Positions 8,248 to 16,733 of a stretch of 64,000 bases of DNA are shown here, piece by piece. Below the pieces are notes generated by a model. That model saw nothing but the letters and a program-made list of their open reading frames with translations, ran no database searches and was not told the DNA's origin. Position 1 is the first letter of the stretch. Each line of letters begins with the position of its first letter. This DNA comes from CPC320 sp002684375 (GTDB lineage Bacteria; Pseudomonadota; Alphaproteobacteria; Rhodobacterales; Rhodobacteraceae): contig CBFIHZ010000010.1 in assembly GCA_965662545.1 (NCBI GenBank), forward strand, positions 37,139-101,138. The letters run 5' to 3'. The position numbers were made by a program, and so were the translations under genes.

Positions 8248-10380
8248 CTAGCTTTTGGGCATTCTCAGGACGATATTGCGACCACTTTTTGTATAGCGAA
8301 GCTGCTCTTTGCCAATCGCGGCCACTTTGCCACCATCGATCCGGTCCCCGACCTCGACCTTTTTGTAGCGTCCGTTGGACAGACGTATCAGCGCCCGTCG
8401 GCTGGAGGATGTTCCGTAGACACCAATCAGATTGACTTTTCGCAGGTTGAGTGCCTTCACCAGCGTGGCTTTCTGGGCCACGCTTGCATTTGATGCCAAG
8501 CTCGCTGGTTTGGGTTTAGGTTTCTGCTTGCTCGCGACTTGAGAATTGCTTTGCTCCAGCGCTTTAGGTCTTAATTTAGGGGCCAGAGAATTGGTCACAG
8601 CTGCAATGGCGGAATTGACTTCCGGGCTGTCTACTGTTGGTTTGACCGAGGCGGGCCGCAGTTTTGGCCGTAACATGGCCATTTCTGCCCGCGTGCGCCC
8701 GTTAAGTTTCAAACGTTCCCGGGCCTCGCCCATCCCCACCGGCCGGAGCCGCGGCCGCAGTTTTGCCAGCGGTGAAGTGACTTCAGTAATCTCCGGGACA
8801 GATTGCACGCGGTTTGGCGCGGCTTTTACCGGTTGGCCAAGAAACACAAGATGGCCTTCTTGCGACAGGCTGCCGTTTGCTGTGGCAATCACCAGGCCCT
8901 GCGCATTGAGTTGAAATGTTTGACCAAAGCGCGGTGGATCGGGCTGTTGTTCGGGGCTGATGTCGATGCGATCTCCTTGCGGAGAGGGCAAGGCAATGGC
9001 ATCATAGGACAGAATTTCGCGGTCGATGGAGGCCGCGTAAAGATCATCTGAGTTAGGCGCAGACCCCGGATTAGGAGACGTCGGCGCCTTTAACCAGATG
9101 CCCGTGGCCGCATAGCGCACTTTGGCCTGTTGTTCGGTGATAGGTGTCGGACCTTGAGCAAAAGGCAGGTCGTCTTCCAATTCGATCAGATCATCTTCGG
9201 CTTCGGTGTTTTCCGCGGCAAATGTCTGGGTTTCATCGGGTTGCGTTGGCTCTACAGGGGCCGCGGCGTTCAAACTATCGTTTTGGGCCGGCGCATTTGC
9301 AGCGCTCAGCGGACTGCTCTGTGTGGCGGCTGGATCTGCCGTGTTGGCAGTTTTGAGAAAATCATTACCGCCAAGCGCAAACATCCAAGCGGCGATACCC
9401 GACAGCATCAATATCGCCCCCATGGTCAGTATCAGGCTGGGAAGACGCGAAGGGGGTGTTTCATCTGCGGCAAAATTAGTCACCAGCAGGGCCGGTGATA
9501 ATTCTAGATCGTCTGCAAGAGGCGTTGCACGTAAAACTGGCGGGCTTGCGGCGACTGCCAATTGGGCCGTTGTCAGGTTGTTCTTGGTGGGGCCTGCTGT
9601 ACTGCTTGTATTGTCAGCCTCGGTGTCAATCTTAACGTCCGGCTTAACGTCAGGGTGGGTGTTTGCGGCTATATTGGCGGCTGTTACATTGCTAAGGCCG
9701 GCGCTTGGCGCAGGGGCTAAAGCAGGCCGTGTATCCGCAGGCGCGTCAGGTTTTGGTTCGTCTGGTGTCTTGGCCCGGCCCGGCTTAGGCGTTTTTGCCT
9801 GCGCGCTGGATGGCTTAGGGGAGGCGGGGTCCAGCACGTGCCCGGCGACCTCAATGACGGTTTGATCGGGTTCAAACTTTGCCCCGGCAGGCAGCAGGCT
9901 GTTTGCCCCTTCGCAGGGCCCAAAATCAATTTCACGCTGTAGCGTATTTTGCGCTGGAGTGGCGACAAAGCGGATTGGATTGAATTTGTGCTGGCAGGCA
10001 AATTGCTCGGCTTCTTCCAGAGTTTCCCGCGCCACTGCCGCAATGTAAAGCTGCCCGGCGTGAACCTCCCAATCATATAGAAGGTCGCTTACCGCATAGG
10101 GCGTGGCACCGGTCAGGGCGGCTTCAACCTGCAGATAACTTGCATCTTGTGCTTCGGTATACACCACGACGATATAGCGAATTTGCTCGTTTGGGATGAC
10201 AATTTTGGAATACATCGGCCCGTCTGCAATGCGGTGTGCTTTTGCATTGAGTTTTTCCAGATGGTCGGACAGGTTTTCTGCTGCCAGATCAACATAGCCG
10301 ACATTAGCCCAGCCAATCTTCTGCCTATACAGCAGGCTGATACCTTCAAATGACAATGACAGAGCAAAATCCGGTCTCAT
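8248..10380 (-). CDS. Large single-pass protein with PilP/GspC-like C-terminal domain
   Basis: A 710-residue protein with a modular layout. Residues about 1-160 look like a folded cytoplasmic domain (FALSLSFEGISLLYR), loosely resembling GspL/PilM-type actin-like folds. Residues 170-310 are Pro/Ala-rich and low in complexity. One membrane segment lies near 315-335 (LILTMGAILMLSGIAAWMF). A long disordered periplasmic stretch follows, with repeated basic-proline motifs of the type LRPRLRP and MLRPKLRP. The last 65 residues (VNLIGVYGTSSSRRALIRL, then VGDRIDGGKVAAIG) resemble the PilP/GspC beta domain. No pilus or type II secretion genes are adjacent, so the function is unknown; an envelope-spanning scaffold is my inference. 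Confidence 0.6.
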   Translation of the reverse strand: MRPDFALSLSFEGISLLYRQKIGWANVGYVDLAAENLSDHLEKLNAKAHRIADGPMYSKIVIPNEQIRYIVVVYTEAQDASYLQVEAALTGATPYAVSDLLYDWEVHAGQLYIAAVARETLEEAEQFACQHKFNPIRFVATPAQNTLQREIDFGPCEGANSLLPAGAKFEPDQTVIEVAGHVLDPASPKPSSAQAKTPKPGRAKTPDEPKPDAPADTRPALAPAPSAGLSNVTAANIAANTHPDVKPDVKIDTEADNTSSTAGPTKNNLTTAQLAVAASPPVLRATPLADDLELSPALLVTNFAADETPPSRLPSLILTMGAILMLSGIAAWMFALGGNDFLKTANTADPAATQSSPLSAANAPAQNDSLNAAAPVEPTQPDETQTFAAENTEAEDDLIELEDDLPFAQGPTPITEQQAKVRYAATGIWLKAPTSPNPGSAPNSDDLYAASIDREILSYDAIALPSPQGDRIDISPEQQPDPPRFGQTFQLNAQGLVIATANGSLSQEGHLVFLGQPVKAAPNRVQSVPEITEVTSPLAKLRPRLRPVGMGEARERLKLNGRTRAEMAMLRPKLRPASVKPTVDSPEVNSAIAAVTNSLAPKLRPKALEQSNSQVASKQKPKPKPASLASNASVAQKATLVKALNLRKVNLIGVYGTSSSRRALIRLSNGRYKKVEVGDRIDGGKVAAIGKEQLRYTKSGRNIVLRMPKS

Positions 10381-10715
10381 TATTCGGGTCTACCAATCCG
10401 TCGATACAATTCGGGCGTCAATCACCCCTAAACCGTCTACATCAGGTTTTGCCTACGTAAAAGTAAAACTCGCTCGATTTAGGCAAAGATCTGAAAACAA
10501 TCGATCATTCTTCGACTCTTAATATTATAACACAAGTTTTAATAAACGGGCAGTATATTTTACAGATTTTCCAACTGGTGGGTTTATGGAAGCGTGCCGC
10601 ATCCGGTCAAACACTGGATTACGGGCGTCGTATCCGTCAAGCTTACTCTATCCCGCAATCTAACGGATCATCTTACCTAACCCCGTGTTCGGCATCTTTT
10701 TAAGGCTTTTCGTCA
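10381..10715. other. 335-bp AT-rich intergenic stretch
   Basis: This stretch lies upstream of the minus-strand PilP-like gene and beyond the end of metY. I found no open frame with a credible ribosome-binding site. It probably holds the promoter of the PilP-like gene; no clear promoter elements were recognised. Confidence 0.5.
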
Positions 10716-10754
10716 CCCGTGACCGCAGGGCGCTTTGATACTTGCGGTCACGGG
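10716..10754 (-). terminator. Perfect 12-bp inverted repeat just after metY
   Basis: CCCGTGACCGCA at 10716-10727 is exactly mirrored by TGCGGTCACGGG at 10743-10754, with a 15-base loop. It starts 12 bases beyond the metY stop on the minus strand, so a terminator or mRNA-stabilising hairpin is likely. No uninterrupted T tract follows on either strand, so Rho-independent termination is not certain. Confidence 0.55.
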
Positions 10755-10766
10755 CTTGGTTTGGGA

Positions 10767-12059
10767 CTATCCGGTGGATTTGGTCAGGGCTTGGTCAAGG
10801 TCGGCAATCAGATCGTTAACATCCTCGGTTCCGATTGACAGCCGCAATACATTTGGCCCGGCCTGCGCGGCGGTTTGTTGTTCAGGGGTAAGCTGCCGGT
10901 GCGTGGTCGAGGCGGAGTGAATGACCAGTGACCGGGTATCACCCAGATTGGCAACATGGCTGAACAAGTTCAACTCGCTGACCAGCTTCATGCAGGCGTC
11001 ATAGCCGGCTTTCAGCGATACAGTCAGCAGCGCGCCAGCACCTTTCGGGCAAATTTTGGCAACGCGGTGAAAGTAAGGGGATGAGGAAAGCCCGGCATAG
11101 GTTACCGCTTCGACACGCGGGTCCTGCTCCAGCCATTTTGCTATGGCTTCAGCGTTTTCCACATGGCGTTGCATGCGCAGCGACAAAGTCTCAATGCCCA
11201 GTAACGTGTAATGGGCGGCCTGCGGGTTCAGGGTCATGCCAAGATCGCGTAATCCGATTGCAATCCCGTGCAGGGTGAAGGCCAATGCGCCGAACGTTTC
11301 ATGGAATTTCAACCCATGATATGCAGGCTCGGGTTGGCTTAGTGACGGAAACTTGTCGCTGGCCGACCAGTCAAAGTTCCCAGAATCGACAACAACGCCT
11401 CCCGTGACCGTGCCGTTGCCAGTCAGATATTTGGTCATCGAATTGACCACCAGTGTCGCCCCGTGCTCAATCGGTTTGCATAAATACGCAGTGGCACTGG
11501 TGTTGTCGACAATCAGCGGCAGGCCTGCGGCGTCGGCAATTTTAGCAACTGCGTCGAGGTCGGTGATATACCCCCCTGGATTGGCAATGGATTCGCAAAA
11601 TACGGCGCGGGTGTCTGCGTCAATCGCGGCTTCGACGGCGGCGAGATCGTCGAAATCGACAAAAGTCGCGGACCAGCCAAACCGTTTGATCGTCTGACTG
11701 AACTGGGTGATTGAGCCGCCATAAAGCCGGGTTGAGACAACGACGTTGCACCCGGGTTGCATCAAGGGAAACAACGCCATGATCTGGGCGGCATGACCCG
11801 ACGAGCAGCAGACTGCGCCGACGCCGCCTTCGAGCGTGGCAACGCGTTCTTGCAGCGCTGCAACCGTTGGATTGGTCAGGCGGGAATAAATATAACCGAC
11901 TTCCTGAAGATTAAACAAAGCGGCCGCGTGGTCGGCATCGCGAAAGACGTAGGCTGTTGTCTGATAAATCGGCACTTGCCGCGCACCGGTTGCGGGATCC
12001 GGGCGGGCGCCCGCGTGGATTTGCAGCGTATCAAAACCATAACTTGGACTGTCCGACAT
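10767..12059 (-). CDS. metY: O-acetylhomoserine aminocarboxypropyltransferase (sulfhydrylase)
   Basis: A 430-residue PLP enzyme of the Cys/Met metabolism family. It makes homocysteine from O-acetylhomoserine and sulfide. The PLP lysine is Lys210 (VVNSMTKYLTGNG); the cofactor-stacking segment (SSGHAAQIMA) and the Asp186-Asn-Thr site are present. Its length and the insert between the PLP lysine and the C-terminal domain fit MetY rather than MetB/MetC. The start has AGGAGA 5 bases upstream. I looked for a SAM-II-like riboswitch in the leader and did not recognise one. Confidence 0.93.
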   Translation of the reverse strand: MSDSPSYGFDTLQIHAGARPDPATGARQVPIYQTTAYVFRDADHAAALFNLQEVGYIYSRLTNPTVAALQERVATLEGGVGAVCCSSGHAAQIMALFPLMQPGCNVVVSTRLYGGSITQFSQTIKRFGWSATFVDFDDLAAVEAAIDADTRAVFCESIANPGGYITDLDAVAKIADAAGLPLIVDNTSATAYLCKPIEHGATLVVNSMTKYLTGNGTVTGGVVVDSGNFDWSASDKFPSLSQPEPAYHGLKFHETFGALAFTLHGIAIGLRDLGMTLNPQAAHYTLLGIETLSLRMQRHVENAEAIAKWLEQDPRVEAVTYAGLSSSPYFHRVAKICPKGAGALLTVSLKAGYDACMKLVSELNLFSHVANLGDTRSLVIHSASTTHRQLTPEQQTAAQAGPNVLRLSIGTEDVNDLIADLDQALTKSTG

Positions 12060-12378
12060 CGTATTCTCCTGTGTTTTTATCGGGTCATTGGCTACAGGAT
12101 TATTTCACCTTGAGCAACCAAACGTTAACTTTTGAGATGGTTTTATCCGTGGTATCATGACTTTACAGGACAGAATTTGTTGGGGTTACAGCTGGTTTGG
12201 ACACCTGTCTCAGCCTTTTGAGTGATTTGAGAACTTTATTCTATCTAAGGCACGATTTGCAGAACGTGCGGGAGGGGCCACTTTGGTGGTCTTTTCAAGG
12301 GTTTTCAATATACCCAGACGGCTTTTCAATTTGATATCATTGAGCTAACCCGGATTTCGCATACGAATCATGAGCGGG
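12060..12378. other. 319-bp intergenic region between metY and the glycosyltransferase gene
   Basis: Both flanking genes are on the minus strand, so this holds the metY promoter and leader and the 3' end of the glycosyltransferase transcript. No coding frame, strong hairpin or recognisable riboswitch was found. Confidence 0.5.
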
Positions 12379-13383
12379 TTAGCGCAGCCATAACCCGGTC
12401 TGTTTGATTGTTTTACGGATCATTTGTTCTGTTTCTGGCAATGCCGCCTGATCAAACATCTGTCGCAGACGCTGACCTTGGCGTTCATAGATCAACCGTC
12501 GGTACGGGGGGTGGATCTTAAAGACCGTTTTGACATGATCGGGCGTGGTTAAGTCTTCCAGCAGGGTGACAACGGCCTGGCTCTCACGGGCATACAGCAG
12601 CGGGATTAGGCGATAGTGGCACGAGTGACGCCCATCGAGAAACCCCGAGGGCAGGCTGTCACGCCCACCCCCCAATGCATGGATCACCAGTGGTAATGCC
12701 ACTTGATCCAGCCATGGATCCAGCGTTTGCCCGGCCAATGCGGATGGAGGGCTGTTGCGGATACTGACGGCAAACGCGCGATAGAGCTGGCCAAAAACTT
12801 TTGGACAGCGATAGTAAAAGAAGCCCGCGTTGAAATAAAGGTAACGACGCCAATCCGTGGCGTCGTAGCTGCAGTCCAGTGACTTGGCAAAGTCGAGACC
12901 GAAACGATCGTAAAGCGCGCGCCAGATTGTGGCGTGATTTGGAGTTTCTTTGGTCGTTTTAGGCCATGTGCCTTCACGGCGCAATGAGGCGCCGGGGCGC
13001 GCGAAGTCAAACGGGACGTCGTTTAGGTCGCCGGTGATCAGGGTGTCACTGTCAAAAAACACAAAGGGTTCACCCACAGGTAAAACATCCAGAGCCTCTA
13101 TTTTGTTGCCAAACGGGTAGGCTTGACCAAAATCGCGGCATTTGAATTCAACAAATTCCACCCCTTGTTGGCCAAGCAAGTCGTGCAGTGGTCCCTCTGG
13201 CAAAGAGGGGTCTTGTGGCCATAAAGGGTTGTGCGCTGGTGTCGCTACAAAAAACCTGCCAGCAAAGTCAGGATTTGTGTGGCGTAGCGAAAGCGCAAAT
13301 AAAGTTGCCTCAAAGCTTAATCGGCCGCGGTGGGCGACGATCACAATATTAAACACTTTGGCCGGCCTAATGGGCTGTTCCAT
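12379..13383 (-). CDS. Putative glycosyltransferase with a DxD motif
   Basis: A 334-residue protein without a signal peptide. An N-terminal Rossmann-like strand (VFNIVIVAHRGRL) and an acidic DSD motif near residue 113 (FVFFDSDTLITGD) suggest a GT-A-type nucleotide-sugar transferase. The rest (aromatic segments such as YLYFNAGFFYYRCP, and HALGG) resembles roseobacter proteins annotated only as hypothetical or glycosyltransferase. The acceptor is unknown and there are no cell-wall or polysaccharide neighbours. The start codon is uncertain, since the nearest GGAG lies 13 bases upstream. Confidence 0.6.
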   Translation of the reverse strand: MEQPIRPAKVFNIVIVAHRGRLSFEATLFALSLRHTNPDFAGRFFVATPAHNPLWPQDPSLPEGPLHDLLGQQGVEFVEFKCRDFGQAYPFGNKIEALDVLPVGEPFVFFDSDTLITGDLNDVPFDFARPGASLRREGTWPKTTKETPNHATIWRALYDRFGLDFAKSLDCSYDATDWRRYLYFNAGFFYYRCPKVFGQLYRAFAVSIRNSPPSALAGQTLDPWLDQVALPLVIHALGGGRDSLPSGFLDGRHSCHYRLIPLLYARESQAVVTLLEDLTTPDHVKTVFKIHPPYRRLIYERQGQRLRQMFDQAALPETEQMIRKTIKQTGLWLR

Positions 13384-13592
13384 AAAGAGTTCAAAGCTCC
13401 ATGGGTATACTGCCGGGCTAAAAACGGCCAGACGCAGGGCGGGTATTTAAATGAGAACGACCCTAACATCGTCATCCTGACCCGGCAAGACGGTGCGCGA
13501 CGGGACGTTTTTAGCGCAAATTTATTCTACAATAGATTTTGTTAACACGGGATCGAGGTCAGGGGTTAACTGCTCGTTTTGTTACGAAAGGA
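13384..13592. other. Intergenic DNA upstream of the glycosyltransferase
   Basis: Together with the two palindromes and ribosome-binding site that follow, this forms a 344-base divergent promoter region. It must contain the minus-strand promoter for the glycosyltransferase. No gene is visible in it. Confidence 0.4.
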
Positions 13593-13604
13593 TTGTATAT
13601 ACAA
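13593..13604. promoter_or_regulatory. Perfect 12-bp palindrome upstream of dctP
   Basis: TTGTATATACAA is its own reverse complement and lies 124 bases before the dctP start. It resembles GntR/FadR-type operators (TTGTATACAA-like), but with a two-base-longer centre. The cognate regulator is not encoded next door. Confidence 0.5.
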
Positions 13605-13622
13605 ACGGCAAAAAATGTTTAA

Positions 13623-13638
13623 CAGTGACATGTCACTG
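13623..13638. promoter_or_regulatory. Perfect 16-bp palindrome upstream of dctP
   Basis: CAGTGACATGTCACTG is a perfect dyad centred 98 bases before the dctP start and 18 bases after the other palindrome. A 16-bp perfect palindrome is unlikely by chance in a promoter of this size, so I call it an operator candidate. Confidence 0.6.
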
Positions 13639-13727
13639 GTTTCTCAATTCCCTGCGCGGGAACTGATTTGACCTTGGGGTGACTAGGAACTACATCGAAT
13701 TTATAGAACAATTTCTGGGAGAAACTT

Positions 13728-14813
13728 ATGGATCGTCGTTCTTTTTTAAAAACATCGGCACTGGGTGGGACAGCTGCTGCTGCGTCCACGTTGGCAGCGC
13801 CGGCCTATGCCGCAGGCAAGCGGGTGCTGACCATGGTACAATCGTGGCCACGCGGCTTTGCCGTGCTGGATGACGCCTCGACATATTACTCTACAATGAT
13901 TGCCGAGATGTCTGATGGGGCTCTGACTGTCGACAAAAAAGCGCCGGGCGAGCTGGTGGGCGCGCTCGAAGTTTTTGACGCCGTGTCTTCGGGTCAAGCG
14001 GATATGTACCATTCGGCGGATTACTATTTTATCGGCCAGCACCCGGGCTATGCTTATTTTACCTCTGTACCGTTTGGCGGCACAGCGCAGGAATTCACCA
14101 ATTGGTACCACCACGGCGGCGGTCAAGGTCTGCATGACGAACTGGGTGAGATTTTCAATCTCAAGGGGCTCATTGCGGGGAACTCTGGCTCGCAATCAGG
14201 CGGTTGGTTCCGCAAGGAAATCAAGTCGGCCGACGATTTCAACGGCCTGAAATTCCGGATGCCCGGTCTGGGTGGTAAAGTGCTCGGCAAATTGGGTGCT
14301 TCTGTTCAAAACATTCCGGGCGGTGAACTGTATCAGGCCCTGTCTTCGGGCGCTCTGGACGGACTCGAGTGGGTTGGTCCTTTCGCCGACGAACGCGCCG
14401 GCTTTCAGGAAGTCGCGAAAATCTACTATACTGCGGGCTTCCACGAGCCGGGTTCGGCCCTTTCCGGATCTATGAACCTTGATGTGTGGAACGAGCTGTC
14501 CCCACAGCATCAGGCGATCGTTACGAATGCAGCGATGGCCACCACGCATTACCAGCTGTCGGAAACACTGTCCAACAATGGTGCCGCGCTGACCCGTCTG
14601 CAGTCACAGGGCGTCAAAACGTTGCAATTCTCGGATGATGTCTGGGATGCATTCGGACGCGCTTCGGCAGAGGTCATGGACGAGAACATGGGCGATGAGA
14701 TATTTGCGAAAATCCGCGCCAGCTTTGAGGCCTCGATGGCCACTTCATCGTCTTGGATCAACAAATCCGACGGTTACTACGTCGAGCAGCGCAATCGCGT
14801 TTTGGGCGGGTGA
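13728..14813 (+). CDS. dctP: TRAP transporter solute-binding protein (DctP/TakP type), Tat-exported, orphan
   Basis: A 361-residue periplasmic ligand-binding protein. The N-terminus has a twin-arginine signal (MDRRSFLKTSALGG) ending near APAYA-AG at residue 29. The body contains family features for binding carboxylates (FRMPGLGGKVLGKLG, and GLEWVGPFADE), most like the 2-oxoacid-binding TakP group. The start is set by GGGAGAAA just upstream. No DctQ or DctM genes adjoin it: a strong terminator follows at once. It must use permeases encoded elsewhere, or serve as a sensor. Confidence 0.92.
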   Translation: MDRRSFLKTSALGGTAAAASTLAAPAYAAGKRVLTMVQSWPRGFAVLDDASTYYSTMIAEMSDGALTVDKKAPGELVGALEVFDAVSSGQADMYHSADYYFIGQHPGYAYFTSVPFGGTAQEFTNWYHHGGGQGLHDELGEIFNLKGLIAGNSGSQSGGWFRKEIKSADDFNGLKFRMPGLGGKVLGKLGASVQNIPGGELYQALSSGALDGLEWVGPFADERAGFQEVAKIYYTAGFHEPGSALSGSMNLDVWNELSPQHQAIVTNAAMATTHYQLSETLSNNGAALTRLQSQGVKTLQFSDDVWDAFGRASAEVMDENMGDEIFAKIRASFEASMATSSSWINKSDGYYVEQRNRVLGG

Positions 14814-14837
14814 TCTAATAAACGCAGTAAACGAGAC

Positions 14838-14869
14838 GGGGCGCATCAGTGTTATGCGCCCCTTTTTTT
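14838..14869 (+). terminator. Rho-independent terminator after dctP
   Basis: A 9-bp GC-rich stem (GGGGCGCAT / ATGCGCCCC) with a 7-base loop is followed by seven T residues. This is the clearest intrinsic terminator of the window and sits 25 bases after the dctP stop, showing that dctP is a single-gene transcript. Confidence 0.93.
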
Positions 14870-16050
14870 GACGTTGTTGCCTTGCGTCAAATATCGTCTG
14901 TGATTAGGCACGAAATCTTATGCGACCCACTATACAGTCAGGTCATAGCTCGGCGGTGGTCCACGGTTCCAAGTGTCGCCCCATGCACCGTTTTGATAAG
15001 TGCCGTCACTTCGGCCTAAGGGGTGTGACCATTCGTCAAACGTCTTAAGCGATATGACGGTCTTAAACCACCTTCCATGACAGATGTCCTATGCGGTAAC
15101 CACTGTTCTCGATGCCCGCTTTGCAGAAAAAATTTCAGAATTTGGCTAAGTGGGAAGACGCTTCGACGTCGAGAAAAATCTCAGTGCTTTTGTTGCAGAG
15201 CCTCAGTGCTTTCGTCGCAGGGCCCCGTCGCAACGGGCTCTTTTTTGCATGGCGCCCAACCGTTTTACGGGTCAGATGATCAATCTATGAGGTTCACGTG
15301 TACTTTGCTCACCCACGGACGCCAAGCAAAAAAGAGCTGGTACATCGAATCGAAAGACATTTAACACAAGATGACGTGAGGTCAAACTGAGATGTTCTAA
15401 AGGTTTGCTTGAGCGCCATATCAAAGGGTCACCATGCATGTTCGGGCGGGGGTTTTTGTTCGGTGTAAATGTTGTGCTGGCAATCAAACTCGGATTTTGC
15501 ATCTGAATTTTTCTGGTCCTTTCTTATGCATTTTTTGAATTTTTGTACAAATCATCTGCTTATATGGCAGACACGAGCGGTCCACTCTGGCCTTTGCAAC
15601 ACGTTGCCTCGTCAGTAAAGCTGCCGGGCAATCTGAAAATTCAAGCGCCCTGTGCACGAAGACTACATCGTTGCTTCAGAGGTCATGATTGGTCTCGAAA
15701 CTTACGCGCGGTACCTGCTGGAAAGGTTTCGTTTCGAAGACTGGATTTGCTGAGGTTAAGCATTTTTGTCGGGCCAATTTGAATTTTGCGTTGGTTGACG
15801 GTCGCGATCCATATAGCCGACGGTATGAAAGACTTATAAGTTTAGATAGAGCGGCAAATACCAGCCAACTGACCGTTTGCCATAGAATTGACGGGCCAGA
15901 TTGCCGACTGATGCGGCTTTGTTGCGGTATTGCCCGCTATATTTTGCGATGTGGTGTACGTCTGCCAAATGCTTCGATATCGGCAACAGTTGGCATATCG
16001 TGTCAATTTGCTATGATTTAGTGGTGCGATGAGATTCGAAGGGAAGTATC
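14870..16050. other. 1.2-kb gene-poor, apparently decayed region
   Basis: No intact gene was recognised. On the minus strand about 14932-15075 there is a gene-like peptide ending in TFDEWSHPLGRSDGTY-QNGAWGDTWNRGPPP and a stop, with an in-frame stop upstream. This looks like the 3' end of a lost gene of unknown family. On the plus strand an open frame at 15077-15364 has several cysteines (CSRCPLCRKN, then CFCCRAS) that recall a zinc ribbon, but it lacks a convincing start. The rest to 16050 has only short broken frames. Confidence 0.45.
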
Positions 16051-16602
16051 ATGCGATTGATCTTACTGGTAAGTTTGTTGTTGTCTTCTGTGACTATGGC
16101 CTCTGCTTGCGAACGTCTATGCAGCAAAGACTTTTGGACATTGGCCACCATTGAAGACGTGAACACCGAATTGGCGGCTCAGGCCCATATCGATACACAA
16201 AAGGACGTATACGGCAATGGTGTGATGCACTGGGCAGCGGCCTATGGTCGGTCTGAACATATCGAAGGCTTGATTGAAGCCGGTGCCGAGGCTGATACGC
16301 CCAACCGATTTTTCGGTGAGACACCGATATTCTGGGCCTTAAAGTCTGGCAATGTCGAGGCGTTTTCCAGCTTGGTCTCTGCCGGGGTGAATGTGAACGT
16401 CACAGACGGTTTGGGCGTGCCTCTGCTGCATGTCTCGGCGGCGCATGGACGGTATAAAGAGGTGATGATTTTACTCGAGGCGGGGGCAGATGGTCGGGTT
16501 CGAACAGGTGACGGCAGGGTCGCGTTTGACGTTGCCAAAACCAATCCTTGGATCAGGGGTACGCCGGCTTATTGGGCGTTGAATGCCGCGCAGTTCAACT
16601 AG
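16051..16602 (+). CDS. Secreted ankyrin-repeat protein with CxxLC motif
   Basis: A 183-residue protein with a Sec signal peptide (residues 1-19, cut near SACERL). Right after it comes a short module, CERLCSKDFWTLATIEDV, then about four ankyrin repeats (for example GNGVMHWAAAYGRSEHIEGL and ETPIFWALKSGNVEAF). A tail module, RGTPAYWALNAA, closes the protein. The same head and tail modules occur in the ankyrin protein at 31300-32061, so the two are paralogues. The two cysteines probably form a disulfide in the periplasm. Function unknown; the repeats suggest protein binding. Confidence 0.8.
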   Translation: MRLILLVSLLLSSVTMASACERLCSKDFWTLATIEDVNTELAAQAHIDTQKDVYGNGVMHWAAAYGRSEHIEGLIEAGAEADTPNRFFGETPIFWALKSGNVEAFSSLVSAGVNVNVTDGLGVPLLHVSAAHGRYKEVMILLEAGADGRVRTGDGRVAFDVAKTNPWIRGTPAYWALNAAQFN

Positions 16603-16733
16603 AAACCTACCATCCTTGGCTCTTGATCTTCTAGGCTCGAAACCGAAGATCTTAACCATTCTTTAAGATTATCCTCCGGTTTAAACAGACCGGAGCTAAG
16701 ATGCCGGGACATAGTTTTGGAGGGTGAATGATC

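Noticed and set aside
9206..9865. 219-residue plus-strand frame opposite the PilP-like gene
   Set aside because: It is antisense to the low-complexity linker; its Ala/Gly/Val-rich translation is a by-product of that linker.
12060..12200. SAM-II-like riboswitch in the metY leader
   Set aside because: I could not match the conserved loop and pseudoknot bases; a covariance-model search would decide.
15077..15364. 95-residue Cys-containing frame as an IS1595-type transposase piece
   Set aside because: The cysteine spacing is only loosely zinc-ribbon-like and no catalytic motif follows.
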